Shown piece by piece: positions 1 through 8,835 of a DNA stretch of 64,000 nt (position 1 is its first letter; each line of letters opens with the position of its first letter). The position numbers and the translations under genes are program-made. Origin of the DNA: Acidipropionibacterium sp. (GTDB taxonomy: Bacteria; Actinomycetota; Actinomycetes; Propionibacteriales; Propionibacteriaceae); the NCBI GenBank assembly GCA_022647765.1, contig JALCLH010000004.1:124001-188000 (forward strand). Direction: 5' to 3'. The notes beneath the pieces are model-generated. The model saw only the letters and a list, made by a program, of their open reading frames with translations, did no database searches and had not been told where the DNA came from.

Positions 1-999
1 GCGCCGAGCCGGGTTGAGGCCGACCACGGCGTTGACGAGAGTGGTCTTCCCCGTCCCGGAGGGGCCGACGATCGCAGTGGCGGCTCCGGCGGCCAACTCG
101 AGGTCGATCCCGTCGGCGAGGACCGGGCCGCCGGGAATGCCAACCTGCAGTCCGGCCAGGCTCAGCAGCACCTCATCGCGTGGCGTCTCCAGCTCCGCTG
201 CGGTCCCAGTTGCGTCCTCCACCGCGATGCACGCCGGTCTCGCTGGGGTGCTGCAGCGCCGCAGGTCGGCGGCCACCAGGGCCCGGGCCGCCGCCGACAC
301 CGGGGCGCCGAGAACCCGGGCGGCCGGACCGGTCTCGGCCACCCGGCCCGCCTCCAGCACCGTGATCTGGTCGGCGCAGCGCGCCGCCACAGACATGTCG
401 TGGGTGATGAGGATCACCGTCGTGGTGGCCTCCCGCAGACCATCCAGCGTCGCCAGAACCTCGTCGACGGCTGCGGCGTCCAGACCGGAGGTCGGCTCGT
501 CCAGGACCAGAATCCGGGGACGCCGGCTCATCGCACGGGCCAGGGCGACCCGCCTCCGCTGGCCCCCCGACAGCTGTCCGGGACGCCGGTCGAGCAGCTC
601 TCCCGGCTCCCCGATCCCGGCCCGGGTCAACAGTTCGGCCAGCTCGGCGTCGTCGCTGCGCCGGCCGGCGGCCTCGGTGAGGATGGCGCGGATGGTGTGC
701 CACGGGGTGAGGCTGAGCGCCGGGTCCTGGCCCACCCAGGCGATCTCATCGCGCCGGAAGGCCCGCAGCGCCGCGCCGCCCAGCGCGAACGGATCCTGCC
801 CGGCGACCTTCACGCGCCCGGCCGTCCTGCGCAGCCCGGGCCGGATCCGGCCCAGCAGGGTGAGAGCGAGGGTGGTCTTCCCCGATCCCGACTCGCCGAC
901 CAGGGCGCACACGTGTCCCTGTCCGACGTGGAGGCGGACCCCGTCCAGGATCGGTCTGCCGGCCTCGGTGAGGATCTCCAGCTCGTCGATGTCGATCAT
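1..999 (-). CDS. Oligopeptide/nickel-type ABC transporter ATPase with two fused nucleotide-binding domains (partial)
   Basis: This protein powers the importer encoded by the genes before it. The first domain is complete: Walker A (GESGSGKTT) near residue 34, LSGGQ signature, Walker B ending in DEPTSGLD, and switch histidine (ITHD). About 250 residues in, a second domain begins with its own Walker A (GPSGTGKTT), and the gene then runs off the left edge, leaving 333 residues. Dipeptide/nickel importers usually have two separate ATPases (DppD/DppF, NikD/NikE); here they are fused. The ATG overlaps the stop of the upstream permease gene (ATGA), so translation is coupled. The substrate cannot be read from the ATPase. 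Confidence 0.85.
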   Translation of the reverse strand, partial: MIDIDELEILTEAGRPILDGVRLHVGQGHVCALVGESGSGKTTLALTLLGRIRPGLRRTAGRVKVAGQDPFALGGAALRAFRRDEIAWVGQDPALSLTPWHTIRAILTEAAGRRSDDAELAELLTRAGIGEPGELLDRRPGQLSGGQRRRVALARAMSRRPRILVLDEPTSGLDAAAVDEVLATLDGLREATTTVILITHDMSVAARCADQITVLEAGRVAETGPAARVLGAPVSAAARALVAADLRRCSTPARPACIAVEDATGTAAELETPRDEVLLSLAGLQVGIPGGPVLADGIDLELAAGAATAIVGPSGTGKTTLVNAVVGLNPARR

Positions 1000-1827
1000 C
1001 GGCTCCTCCTGCCCATCCAGCGATCGCTCAGCAGATTCGCCGAGACGGTGAGCAGCACGACCGCGACGGCCGGCGCCAGGCTGGCCCACGGGTTCATTCC
1101 CAGGCCGTCCATATTGGCCTGGATCATGGTCGCCCAGTCCGCGTCTCCGCCCAGCGGGTTGAATCCCAGGAAGCCGGCCGAGGCCACCAGATAGAGCGCG
1201 CCGACGAAACGGGCACCGGCGTCGGTCAACAGCGGTGCGACAAGGCGAGGAACGATCTCCCCGGCTGCGATGCGCACCCAGCCGTCCCCGGCCAGCCGGG
1301 CCGCGACGACGACGTCTCCGGCAAGCATCGGCACCACCAGCGAGCGCACATAGCGGGCGACGAAGGGGGTGGTGACGGCCGCGGTGATGAGGAACATGGT
1401 GGCCACTCCCCCGCCCAGGCCGAAGATGAGCACCAGCATGGTGAGGATCGAGGGAATGACCAGGACGACATCCAGCACCGCACCGCCGGCACGCGTCACC
1501 CGGGAGCGCGCCGCGAGCAGGATGCCGAGGACCAGTCCGAGCAGGATGGCGACGGCGGTGGCCCCCAGCGCGATGAGCACCAGCCCAGCGCCGCCGTGCA
1601 GCAGCCGGGCCAGGACATCGCGGCCCAGGCCGTCCGAGCCGAGCGGAAGACCGGCTCCCGGAGGCGTGTACGGGCGCCGCCATGGTGCGCGAGCCGTCGC
1701 GCGGACCAGCGGCCCGCAGAAGGAGAGAGTCAGCGCGAGGATGAGGACCAGCAGCGGGCCCAGCCCGCGGCGGGAGCGCGACCGGGGCAGCGCCCCGGCC
1801 GCCGGCAGTCACGGCATCCGCGCTCAT
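996..1827 (-). CDS. ABC importer permease, DppC/NikC-like (apparent frameshift near its start)
   Basis: This is the second inner-membrane permease of the importer. Hydrophobic segments fill the reading frame, and the EAA-type loop that docks the ATPase is visible (AAGEIVPRLVAPLLTDAG). The motif GSDGLGRDV, typical of DppC-type N-termini, lies upstream of every possible in-frame start codon. The frame meets a TGA at 1809-1811, whereas the expected ATG at 1827 (in ATGA overlap with the previous gene) opens a different frame. A one-base shift near 1795-1805, in a GC-rich run, would join MSADAVTA to the conserved part. I treat this as a likely sequencing error in a working gene; a real null allele cannot be excluded. 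Confidence 0.75.
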
Positions 1828-2792
1828 ACCCAGTTCCTCCGTCGCAGCGAGTCGGCGAACATGTATGCCATCAGGGTCAGTCCCACGATGATCAGCACGC
1901 AGGCCATCAGCAGATTCGGCTCCCGGTCGCTCACCGCTGCGACCAGCAGAGTGCCCAGCCCGGGAAAGGCGAAGACCCGTTCGACCACGACGCTGCCGCC
2001 CACCAGATACGGCACGATCGCCGAACAGGCCTGTGCGATCGGCACCGCGATCCCGGGCAGCAGGTGCGAGCGCAGCACCACGGATCCGGGCAGCCCGGCC
2101 AGACGCGCCGCCTCCACATGCGGCCGCTCGGCCTGCTGACAGACCAGCGCCCTCACCTGGCGCAGCAGCATCCCCGAGCCGACCATCACCAGGGTGATCA
2201 CCGGCAGCACGAGCACCGCTGGCCGGCTCAGCATGGATCCGCCCAGCGGCACCAGGGAGACCGCCGGCAGCCAGCGCAGCCAGATGGCCAGCACCAGGAC
2301 CAGGAATGTTCCGACCACGAACTCCGGCACGCAGATCATCGTCAGCGCCGCGCCGCTCAGCGCCCGGTCGGTGCGGGAGCCGGCGCGAGTTCCGGCGAGG
2401 ACGCCGCCGCCCACCCCGCAGACCAGGATTCCGGCCAGCCCCAGTACCAGCAGAATGGCGCTGCGCCCCAGGGGTCCGGCGATCACCGCGGACACCGGTT
2501 CTCCGGTGGCCAGCATGGTTCCGAGATCCCCGTGCAGGACGCCGCCCAGCCAGCCGCCGAAGCGCAGCAGCACCGGCCTGTCCAGCCCCAGCACATGGCG
2601 TTCGCGGGCCAGGGAGCCGGCGGTGGCCTCGGCCCCGAGCTGCTGGCTGGCGACGTCTCCCGGCAGCACTGCGAGCAGCACGTAGACGACCAGGCAGACG
2701 ATCGCCAGCGTGCCCGCCCAGGCGAGCACGCTGGCCAGGGGGCGGGCTGCTCTGCGGCCCGCCCCCTGGATCTGAGCCGTGCCTCGGCTCAT
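1824..2792 (-). CDS. ABC importer permease, DppB/NikB-like
   Basis: First membrane component of the oligopeptide/nickel-type importer, 322 residues, the usual size for DppB. It has an N-terminal membrane segment near residues 20-40, a periplasmic stretch with the DppB-like LGLDRPVLLRFGGWL motif, then five further hydrophobic segments and an EAA loop (EAARLAGLPGSVVLRSHLLP) followed by the family-typical VERVFAFPGLG. The ATG overlaps the stop of the binding-protein gene by four bases and the stop overlaps the next permease start, so the genes are co-translated. Confidence 0.88.
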   Translation of the reverse strand: MSRGTAQIQGAGRRAARPLASVLAWAGTLAIVCLVVYVLLAVLPGDVASQQLGAEATAGSLARERHVLGLDRPVLLRFGGWLGGVLHGDLGTMLATGEPVSAVIAGPLGRSAILLVLGLAGILVCGVGGGVLAGTRAGSRTDRALSGAALTMICVPEFVVGTFLVLVLAIWLRWLPAVSLVPLGGSMLSRPAVLVLPVITLVMVGSGMLLRQVRALVCQQAERPHVEAARLAGLPGSVVLRSHLLPGIAVPIAQACSAIVPYLVGGSVVVERVFAFPGLGTLLVAAVSDREPNLLMACVLIIVGLTLMAYMFADSLRRRNWV

Positions 2793-4339
2793 CGGGTGAA
2801 TGTGGCCTTGGCGAACAGCGGGACCGACTGCGTCGAGGTGATGCCCTTCAAGCCGTTGACGTGGGCCCCGAGGTTGGGCTGGTAGCCCCAGACGATGTCG
2901 CCGCCGTTGTCCCGCAGCAGCGTCTGAGCCCGAGTCAGCGCCTGGGCGCGAGCCGCGGGATCGGTGAGGGTCTGGCTCTCGGTCAGCGCTTTGGCATAGG
3001 CCGGGTCCTTCCACTGGCTGAAGTTGTACGGCGAGTCCGGGCTCTGGTAGATGGGCAGGGTCATCGCCGGCGGGCGGTTGGTGAAGAAGTTCGTGAACAT
3101 CTGCGAGGCGTAGACCTTGTCCAGATTGCTCCACAGCGTGGTCGGATCCTGCTGGGTGATGGTCAGCGTCACGCCGAGATCGGCCAGTTGCTGCTTGAGC
3201 AGCTTGGTGGCGTCGGTGAGGCCGGGAGTCATCTCGGACACGATGATCCCGACGTTCTTGACGCCGTGGCGGGCGAAGACGGCCTTGGCCTTCTCGGGAT
3301 CGTAGGCACGGGGAGGCAGGTCCTTCGGGTATCCGGGAAGGCCCTCGCCGATGAGGTCGTTGCCGACCTTGCCGGTGCCTGGCAGCACCACATTCACCAG
3401 CTGGGTGCGGTTCAGGCCGGTCTTCATGGCCTGGCGGACCTCGGGATCGTTGAAGGGCGCGATCGCGGTGTTCATGTGGAAGGTGAGTGCGACCGAGTCG
3501 GTGAATCCCGGATTGTCGACGACGACGCCGGCGCCGCTGCCCAGGGTCTTGGCCTGGGTGGCGGTGATCCCGGTGGTGATGTCGATCTGGCCGTCGCGCA
3601 GCGCAGAGACCCGGGCGGAGGCGTCCCGGATGGGAAGGATCTGAAGGTTCTTGATGGCGGGTCTGCCGCCCCAGTAGGAGTCGTTGCGCTCCAGACTGGC
3701 CCCCTTGTCGGCGGAGAAGCTCTTGACCTCGTAGGGGCCGCTGCCGATCGGGCGGGTGAAGTCGGTCGTCCCGGCCGGGAAGACGGCGCTCATCTGGGCC
3801 AGGATCGAGTCGACGAGGTCGGCCCTGGGTCGCTTCATGCGCAGCACCAGGGTCGAGTCGTCGGTGGCGGTGGAGCGGGCGAAGTCCACATCGGAGTAGA
3901 AACTCCCGAAGTTCTTCGACCTGGCGAAGTAGCCGAGGCTGTAGAGGGCGTCCTTCGCGGTGAGCGGTTTGCCGTTGCTGAACGTGACTCCCGGCCGGAG
4001 TGTGATGGTCCACTCGGTGGCGGTCGCGTTGGGGGTGATCGAGGTGGCCAGCTGCTTCTCGTAGCGTCCGTTGTTGAGCAGGACGAGGGAGTCGTAGGTG
4101 TTCAGCAGCACCGCGTAGGGCAGGTAGTCCCCGGCCTTGGTGATGTCGAGGGTGTCGCTGGGGCCGCCGAGCACGCCCAGCCGGACGGTGGTCTGGGGCG
4201 TCCCGGCCGAGCTGGAATCGGCCGGGTTGGCCGAGGAGCCGGCGCAGCCGGACAGGGCCAGGCCGCAGGCCAGCAGGGCGGCGGTGGCGCCGGTGAGCCG
4301 GCGCTGCCGGTGGTGAGTGGATCCTTCGATGGGTCTCAT
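2789..4339 (-). CDS. Extracellular solute-binding lipoprotein, SBP_bac_5 (DppA/OppA) family
   Basis: Captures the substrate outside the cell and passes it to the DppBC-like permeases. The 516-residue protein starts with a lipoprotein signal peptide (positively charged start, hydrophobic stretch, lipobox LSGC at about residues 28-31). The body has family 5 features such as a TEWTITLRPGVTFSNGKPLTA-like region near residue 110 and a long C-terminal lobe. An AAGGAG ribosome site precedes the ATG, and the previous ABC gene stops five bases upstream. Family members bind peptides, nickel, heme or metal-chelate complexes; the neighbouring YbtP/Q-like pair makes a metallophore plausible, but this is inference. 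Confidence 0.87.
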   Translation of the reverse strand: MRPIEGSTHHRQRRLTGATAALLACGLALSGCAGSSANPADSSSAGTPQTTVRLGVLGGPSDTLDITKAGDYLPYAVLLNTYDSLVLLNNGRYEKQLATSITPNATATEWTITLRPGVTFSNGKPLTAKDALYSLGYFARSKNFGSFYSDVDFARSTATDDSTLVLRMKRPRADLVDSILAQMSAVFPAGTTDFTRPIGSGPYEVKSFSADKGASLERNDSYWGGRPAIKNLQILPIRDASARVSALRDGQIDITTGITATQAKTLGSGAGVVVDNPGFTDSVALTFHMNTAIAPFNDPEVRQAMKTGLNRTQLVNVVLPGTGKVGNDLIGEGLPGYPKDLPPRAYDPEKAKAVFARHGVKNVGIIVSEMTPGLTDATKLLKQQLADLGVTLTITQQDPTTLWSNLDKVYASQMFTNFFTNRPPAMTLPIYQSPDSPYNFSQWKDPAYAKALTESQTLTDPAARAQALTRAQTLLRDNGGDIVWGYQPNLGAHVNGLKGITSTQSVPLFAKATFTR

Positions 4340-4344
4340 GGGTG

Positions 4345-6120
4345 TCAGTTCTCCTTCATCTGGGATGTCGTGCTCGTGGAGGTCACCTGCTGCGCCGCCG
4401 TGAGCCGCCATCCGGCGGCATCGACGCGCTCCGACCAGTAGCGGGCGTAGACGCCGCCGGCCGCGATGAGTTCGCGATGGGTGCCCTGCTCGGCGATGCC
4501 ACCATGCTCGTCGAGCATGACGATCCGATCGGCGGTGGAGATGGTCTGGAGCCGGTGGGCGACGACGACCAGGGTGCGTCCGGTGCGCACGGCGTCGAAG
4601 GCCCCCTGGATGGCCCGTTCGTTGTCGATGTCGAGGGACGCCGTCGCCTCGTCGAGCAGGACGATCGGGGCGTTCTTGAGCAGGGCGCGTGCGATCGAGA
4701 TGCGCTGGCGCTCCCCTCCCGACAGGTTCGTGCCGCCCTCGCCCACGTGGGCGTCCCAGCCCTCGGGCAGCCGGTCGGCGATCTCGTCGACCCGTGCCCG
4801 GCGTCCCGCCTCGAGAACCTCCTGGCGGCCGGCGCCGGGGTTGCCGAGCCAGATGTTGTCGAGGATCGTGCCGTCGAAGAGGTAGACGTCCTGGAAGACC
4901 GGGGCGACCGAGCGGAGCACCTCGGAGCTTCCCAGTTCGGGCAGCGGAACCCCGCCGATCGAGACGACGCCCTGCTCGGGGTCGTAGAAGCGCGCGATGA
5001 GACGGGTGATGGTCGTCTTGCCCGAGCCCGAGGGCCCGACGATGGCGGTCATGGAACCGTCGGGAACCTCGAAGCTGAGGTGGCGCAGCACCGGGGTGCC
5101 GCCGTAGCCGAAGGTGACGTCGTCGAAGCGGATGCCGTGGCCCTCGGGTGTGGCGGGCGTGGCCGGCTCGGGGAGCCCGGCCTCGTCGACGAGGGCCTGG
5201 ATCTGATCGAGGGTGTTGGCCGCGATCGACATGCCGCCGCCGAGCGCCCCGGACTGCCAGATCGGCTCGGTGAAGCGGACCACGAGGATCAGCAGCGGGA
5301 TGAGGCTGGCGACGCCGATCGCCTCGTGCAGGGCCAGCCAGGTGCCCAGAATGATGACGGCGATGATGGCGATGTGCACCACCAGTCCGAAGACTCCGAT
5401 GCCGGCTCCCCCGCCGACGTGCATGCGCCGCTTCGCCCGGTCCTCGGCGTGCAGGGCGTCGTCGATGAGGCCTGCGGCGATCGAGCTGCTCCCGGCGACC
5501 CGCAGGGCGGGCTGCACCCGGGCGAACTCGATGACCCGGGAGGATGATTCCCCGACCGCGACGACCTGGTCCCGGTCGAACCGGGCCGTCATCACCTGCA
5601 ACCAGCGGAAGACCCACCAGATGAGCGGTACCGAGACCGCCATCACCAGGGCGATCCGCCACTCCAGGAAGACGGCTCCCACCAGCACCGTCGCCGGGGT
5701 GATGAAGGCCGACAGGACGGGCCGCATGATCGCATAGGGAGCGCTGGCGGCGAAGACGGTGCCACGGGTGGCGATGTCAGCCATCTCACCGGAGCGATCC
5801 TTGGAGAACCAGGCGGCGGGCAGGTCCACCAACCGGTCCCCGAATCGGTCCAGCAGCGAGGAGAGCACCTCGGTGGCACTGCGCTGGCCGAGTTTGTTGG
5901 CGATCCAGAAGGACGCCGCATAGCAGACGCCGATGACAATCAGCACGATCAGCCAGCGATCGGCCGACGCCATGTCGCCGGTGATGAGCGCGCGGAGCCA
6001 TGGCACCAGGGCCAGGAAGGCCAGGCCCTGCAGGATGGCGCCGGCCACGATCCAGCCGATGAGTCGGCGCAGCAGGCTCCGGCCCCGGGGGCTGGCGAGG
6101 GAGAGAAGTTTGCGGATCAC
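4345..6120 (-). CDS. ABC half-transporter (membrane domain plus ATPase), YbtQ/IrtB-like
   Basis: A 591-residue ABC protein of exporter fold: six-helix membrane domain in about the first 310 residues, ATPase behind it with Walker A GPSGSGKTT, signature LSGGERQ, Walker B ending DEATASLD and switch histidine VVAHRLQ. It starts with GTG, overlapping the stop of the previous half-transporter (GTGA), so the pair almost certainly forms a heterodimer. Such pairs either export compounds or, in the YbtP/YbtQ and IrtA/IrtB groups, import iron-siderophore complexes. Linkage to a binding-protein importer in one operon favours metallophore handling, but the direction of transport is not proven. Confidence 0.85.
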   Translation of the reverse strand: MIRKLLSLASPRGRSLLRRLIGWIVAGAILQGLAFLALVPWLRALITGDMASADRWLIVLIVIGVCYAASFWIANKLGQRSATEVLSSLLDRFGDRLVDLPAAWFSKDRSGEMADIATRGTVFAASAPYAIMRPVLSAFITPATVLVGAVFLEWRIALVMAVSVPLIWWVFRWLQVMTARFDRDQVVAVGESSSRVIEFARVQPALRVAGSSSIAAGLIDDALHAEDRAKRRMHVGGGAGIGVFGLVVHIAIIAVIILGTWLALHEAIGVASLIPLLILVVRFTEPIWQSGALGGGMSIAANTLDQIQALVDEAGLPEPATPATPEGHGIRFDDVTFGYGGTPVLRHLSFEVPDGSMTAIVGPSGSGKTTITRLIARFYDPEQGVVSIGGVPLPELGSSEVLRSVAPVFQDVYLFDGTILDNIWLGNPGAGRQEVLEAGRRARVDEIADRLPEGWDAHVGEGGTNLSGGERQRISIARALLKNAPIVLLDEATASLDIDNERAIQGAFDAVRTGRTLVVVAHRLQTISTADRIVMLDEHGGIAEQGTHRELIAAGGVYARYWSERVDAAGWRLTAAQQVTSTSTTSQMKEN

Positions 6121-7916
6121 TGGTGGGCCTCCGTCGTCGTGCTCGCAGTGGGACCGGTGGTGCGGGAGGCCTCGTAGGCCCGCCACATGTCGTGATAGAG
6201 CCCTCCCCGGGCGACCAGCTCGGCATGGGTTCCGCGCTCGACGATCCGTCCGCCGTCCAGCACGAGCAGCTGATCGGCGTTGGTGATGGTGTGCAGCCGG
6301 TGGGCGATGACGACCAGGGTGCGATCGGCGGCCAGCGCGGACAGGGCGCGCTGGATCGCGGCCTCGGAATCCGGGTCGGCGAAGGCGGTGGCCTCGTCGA
6401 GCACGAGGATCGGTGCGTCGGTGAGCAGGGCACGTGCGATGGTGAGTCGCTGCGCCTCGCCTCCCGACAGATGGGCGTCCTCGCCGATCACCGAGTCGTA
6501 GCCGCGCGGCAGGCGCAGGATCCGGTCGTGGATCTGGGCGGCCCGGGCCGCCTCCTCGATCTGCTGCCGATCGGCCTGCGGGCGGGTGAGCCGGATGTTG
6601 GCGCGCACCGTGGTGCGCAGCAGGTAGGAGTCCTGGAAGACGAATCCCACCTGGGAGTAGAGGGTCTCGGCGGCCATGTCGCGCACATCGACCTCGCCGA
6701 TGCTCACCGCCCCGGAGCCGACGTCGTAGAACCGCGGGATGAGCCGGGCCAGGGTGGATTTGCCCGATCCGGAGGCGCCCACCAGAGCGGTGACGCTTCC
6801 GGGGGCGCATCGGGTGGTGATCTCGTGGAGGACGTCGTGCTCGCCGTCGTAGCTGAAGCCCACCCGGTCCATCGCAATGGTGTGGCCGCTGGGCTCCAGC
6901 GGGGCGTCGGGCTGCGGCGTCTCGGGCTCGGCGAAGAATGCGACGAGGGACTCGCGGGCCTGGACGGCATTGCGGATGAACTGCGCGGAGAAGCCGAGGT
7001 TCAGCAGCGGTGCGGTGAGCCCGATGCCGAGCAGCAGAGCGGGCAGGATGCCGGGCACCGTCGTCACGCCGGTGCTCACCAGCCAGCTGCCGATCGCGCA
7101 GAGGTAGACGAGGATCACGACGGGCGAGGTGACGATCTCGACGAGGCTCTGGGTGGTCGTCGTCTCGCGCATCCAGCCGCCGTAGAAGTCGACGAAGCGG
7201 CCGGTCTCGTCGCGGTAGCGCTGATGGCTGCGGCCGGTCTGGCCGAAGGTCTTCACCACCGCGATGCCGTGAACGTACTCGATGGTCGCGGCGTTGAGCC
7301 GAACGATGGAGGCGTCGTACTGGGCGTACTTCTCCTGCCCGCCCGACATCATGACGATGTAGAGGACGCCGGCGATCAGGATCGGCAGGATGCAGGCCAG
7401 CGCCATGTGCCACTCGGTGCCGAACAGGTAGGCGATCGAGATGATCGGCACCGTCACCGCCGTGATGACGTCGTTGATGGTGTGGGCGACGAGCTGATGG
7501 AGGGCCGAGACGTCGTTCTCGGTCGCCTTGCGGACCGCCCCCGAGGACCGGGAGTCGAACCAGCCCAGCGGCAGCCGCCGCAGATGCTCGATGATCCGGG
7601 AGCGCAGATCCAGCTGAAGATCGTCGTCGGCCAGGTGGCTGATCTCAGTCGAGATGCTGGAGGCGGCGAAGGTGACCACCAGGCTGACCGCGGAGAGGAC
7701 TGCGACCAGCCAGGCGCGCCCGGCGACCACCGGGCCTCCGGACAGCGCCGGCCAGAGCGTCCTCGCCAGTTCGACGATCCCGATCAGCGGAAAGATCCTG
7801 GTGATCGCGCCGATGAGGCTGAACACCACGATGATGGCGAGTTTCCCGCGCACCGCGCGGAAGAACCCCTCGCCGGCGGATGTGGACCCCGTCGAGACCC
7901 CTGCGGATGATGCCAT
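6117..7916 (-). CDS. ABC half-transporter (membrane domain plus ATPase), YbtP/IrtA-like; first gene of the operon
   Basis: Partner of the downstream half-transporter, about 599 residues. The membrane domain has six helices; the ATPase shows Walker A GASGSGKST, signature LSGGEAQ, Walker B ending DEATAFADPDSE and switch histidine VIAHRLH. The D-loop departs from the usual SLD, as is common in heterodimeric or YbtP-type proteins. I chose the ATG at 7916; a longer reading from 7997 would put the start codon inside the palindromic operator, which is unlikely. This gene heads a six-gene run down to position 1, all overlapping or spaced by only a few bases. Confidence 0.85.
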   Translation of the reverse strand: MASSAGVSTGSTSAGEGFFRAVRGKLAIIVVFSLIGAITRIFPLIGIVELARTLWPALSGGPVVAGRAWLVAVLSAVSLVVTFAASSISTEISHLADDDLQLDLRSRIIEHLRRLPLGWFDSRSSGAVRKATENDVSALHQLVAHTINDVITAVTVPIISIAYLFGTEWHMALACILPILIAGVLYIVMMSGGQEKYAQYDASIVRLNAATIEYVHGIAVVKTFGQTGRSHQRYRDETGRFVDFYGGWMRETTTTQSLVEIVTSPVVILVYLCAIGSWLVSTGVTTVPGILPALLLGIGLTAPLLNLGFSAQFIRNAVQARESLVAFFAEPETPQPDAPLEPSGHTIAMDRVGFSYDGEHDVLHEITTRCAPGSVTALVGASGSGKSTLARLIPRFYDVGSGAVSIGEVDVRDMAAETLYSQVGFVFQDSYLLRTTVRANIRLTRPQADRQQIEEAARAAQIHDRILRLPRGYDSVIGEDAHLSGGEAQRLTIARALLTDAPILVLDEATAFADPDSEAAIQRALSALAADRTLVVIAHRLHTITNADQLLVLDGGRIVERGTHAELVARGGLYHDMWRAYEASRTTGPTASTTTEAHQ

Positions 7917-7986
7917 CGGCCACGCCTTCCACGCCCTGGCGAGGACGTCCGCCCCGCCCACCTCGATGAGAACGATTCTCGACTCT

Positions 7987-8007
7987 ACATAGAACACTGT
8001 TCTACGT
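7987..8007. promoter_or_regulatory. Palindromic operator between the ABC operon and the TetR gene
   Basis: A 15-base perfect palindrome (TAGAACA-C-TGTTCTA at 7990-8004) extends to 21 bases with one mismatched pair. It lies 71 bases upstream of the ABC operon start and 113 bases upstream of the divergent TetR start. TetR regulators typically bind sites of this size and symmetry, so it is probably the operator controlling both directions. Confidence 0.65.
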
Positions 8008-8119
8008 CAATCCCGGGAATTCCTGTCCTTCTAGGGGTTATTCCCCGCTAGCATCGACGGGTCGGCCGCCTCACGGTCCGAGGGACTGCGTCCGCGCCCG
8101 ACGCCGAGAGGAGCACGAG

Positions 8120-8828
8120 ATGCCCGGAACACCGCCCGCACGAGCCGGTCTCACCCCGGAGAAAGTGGTGTCCGCGGCCGCCGATCTCACCCGTGAGAGC
8201 TATCTGCTGGCCTGGTCCATCCGTGACCTGGCCAAACGGCTCGCAGTCGTGCCGTCGGTCATCTACTACCACGTCGGCGGCAAGGATCTGCTGTGCCGCC
8301 ATGTCGTTGAACTGTGCCTGGAGCCGCTGGAAGGTACCGGACCCGGAGCTGGACTGGAAGGACTGGTTCCGCACCCTCCTGCTGGATCTGGAGCCGCTGG
8401 TCACCGAGTACCCCGGGGTGGCTCACTGGCTCATCATGCACGGACCGACATTCGGTTCAGTGGTGAAGGTCATCGAGGGCGGCATGGCCGTGCTGGAGCG
8501 GGACGGCTTCGGTGAGACGGCGAGCTTCGCCTACACCCTGCTGCTCAACAGCACGATGATGACCATCGCCGCCGGCGACGATCGTCGCCAGCACGAGAAC
8601 GACGGCCCGCGCGACCACGCGAAGATGATGGCGGACTTCCAGGCCGTCCTCGACGGCGAGCCGCACGCCCAGAAACTCGTCCACTCCATGGTCGGCCCCT
8701 TCGCCGCGGGGGGCCCGACGGCGGCCCGGGAGCGCTCGGACTATTACCGGTTCGTGGTGGAGACGAGCCTCGCGGGGCTGGAGAGGATGCTGGAGCCGGT
8801 GCCCACCAATGGCGTGGCGAAGAGCTGA
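8120..8828 (+). CDS. TetR-family transcriptional regulator (apparent frameshift)
   Basis: The first 70 residues form the DNA-binding domain (WSIRDLAKRLAVVPSVIYYHVGGKDLL matches the TetR helix-turn-helix, with the usual YYHV recognition helix). The C-terminal ligand domain continues in another frame from PDPELDWKDW to the stop at 8828, so one base is gained or lost near 8326-8340. The gene diverges from the ABC operon with a good palindrome between them, so it most likely represses that operon and itself. The ATG follows a GAGAGGAGC-type ribosome site. Its ligand is unknown. Confidence 0.78.
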
Positions 8829-8835
8829 GCGGCGG

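Noticed and set aside
1595..2885. Long plus-strand frame rich in Gln, His, Asp and Arg over the permease genes
   Set aside because: Composition is that of an antisense shadow of high-GC coding DNA, and the opposite strand has clear ABC permease motifs.
7917..7997. Extended start of the first ABC half-transporter at 7997
   Set aside because: It would place the start codon in the centre of the palindromic operator and add residues unlike the family.
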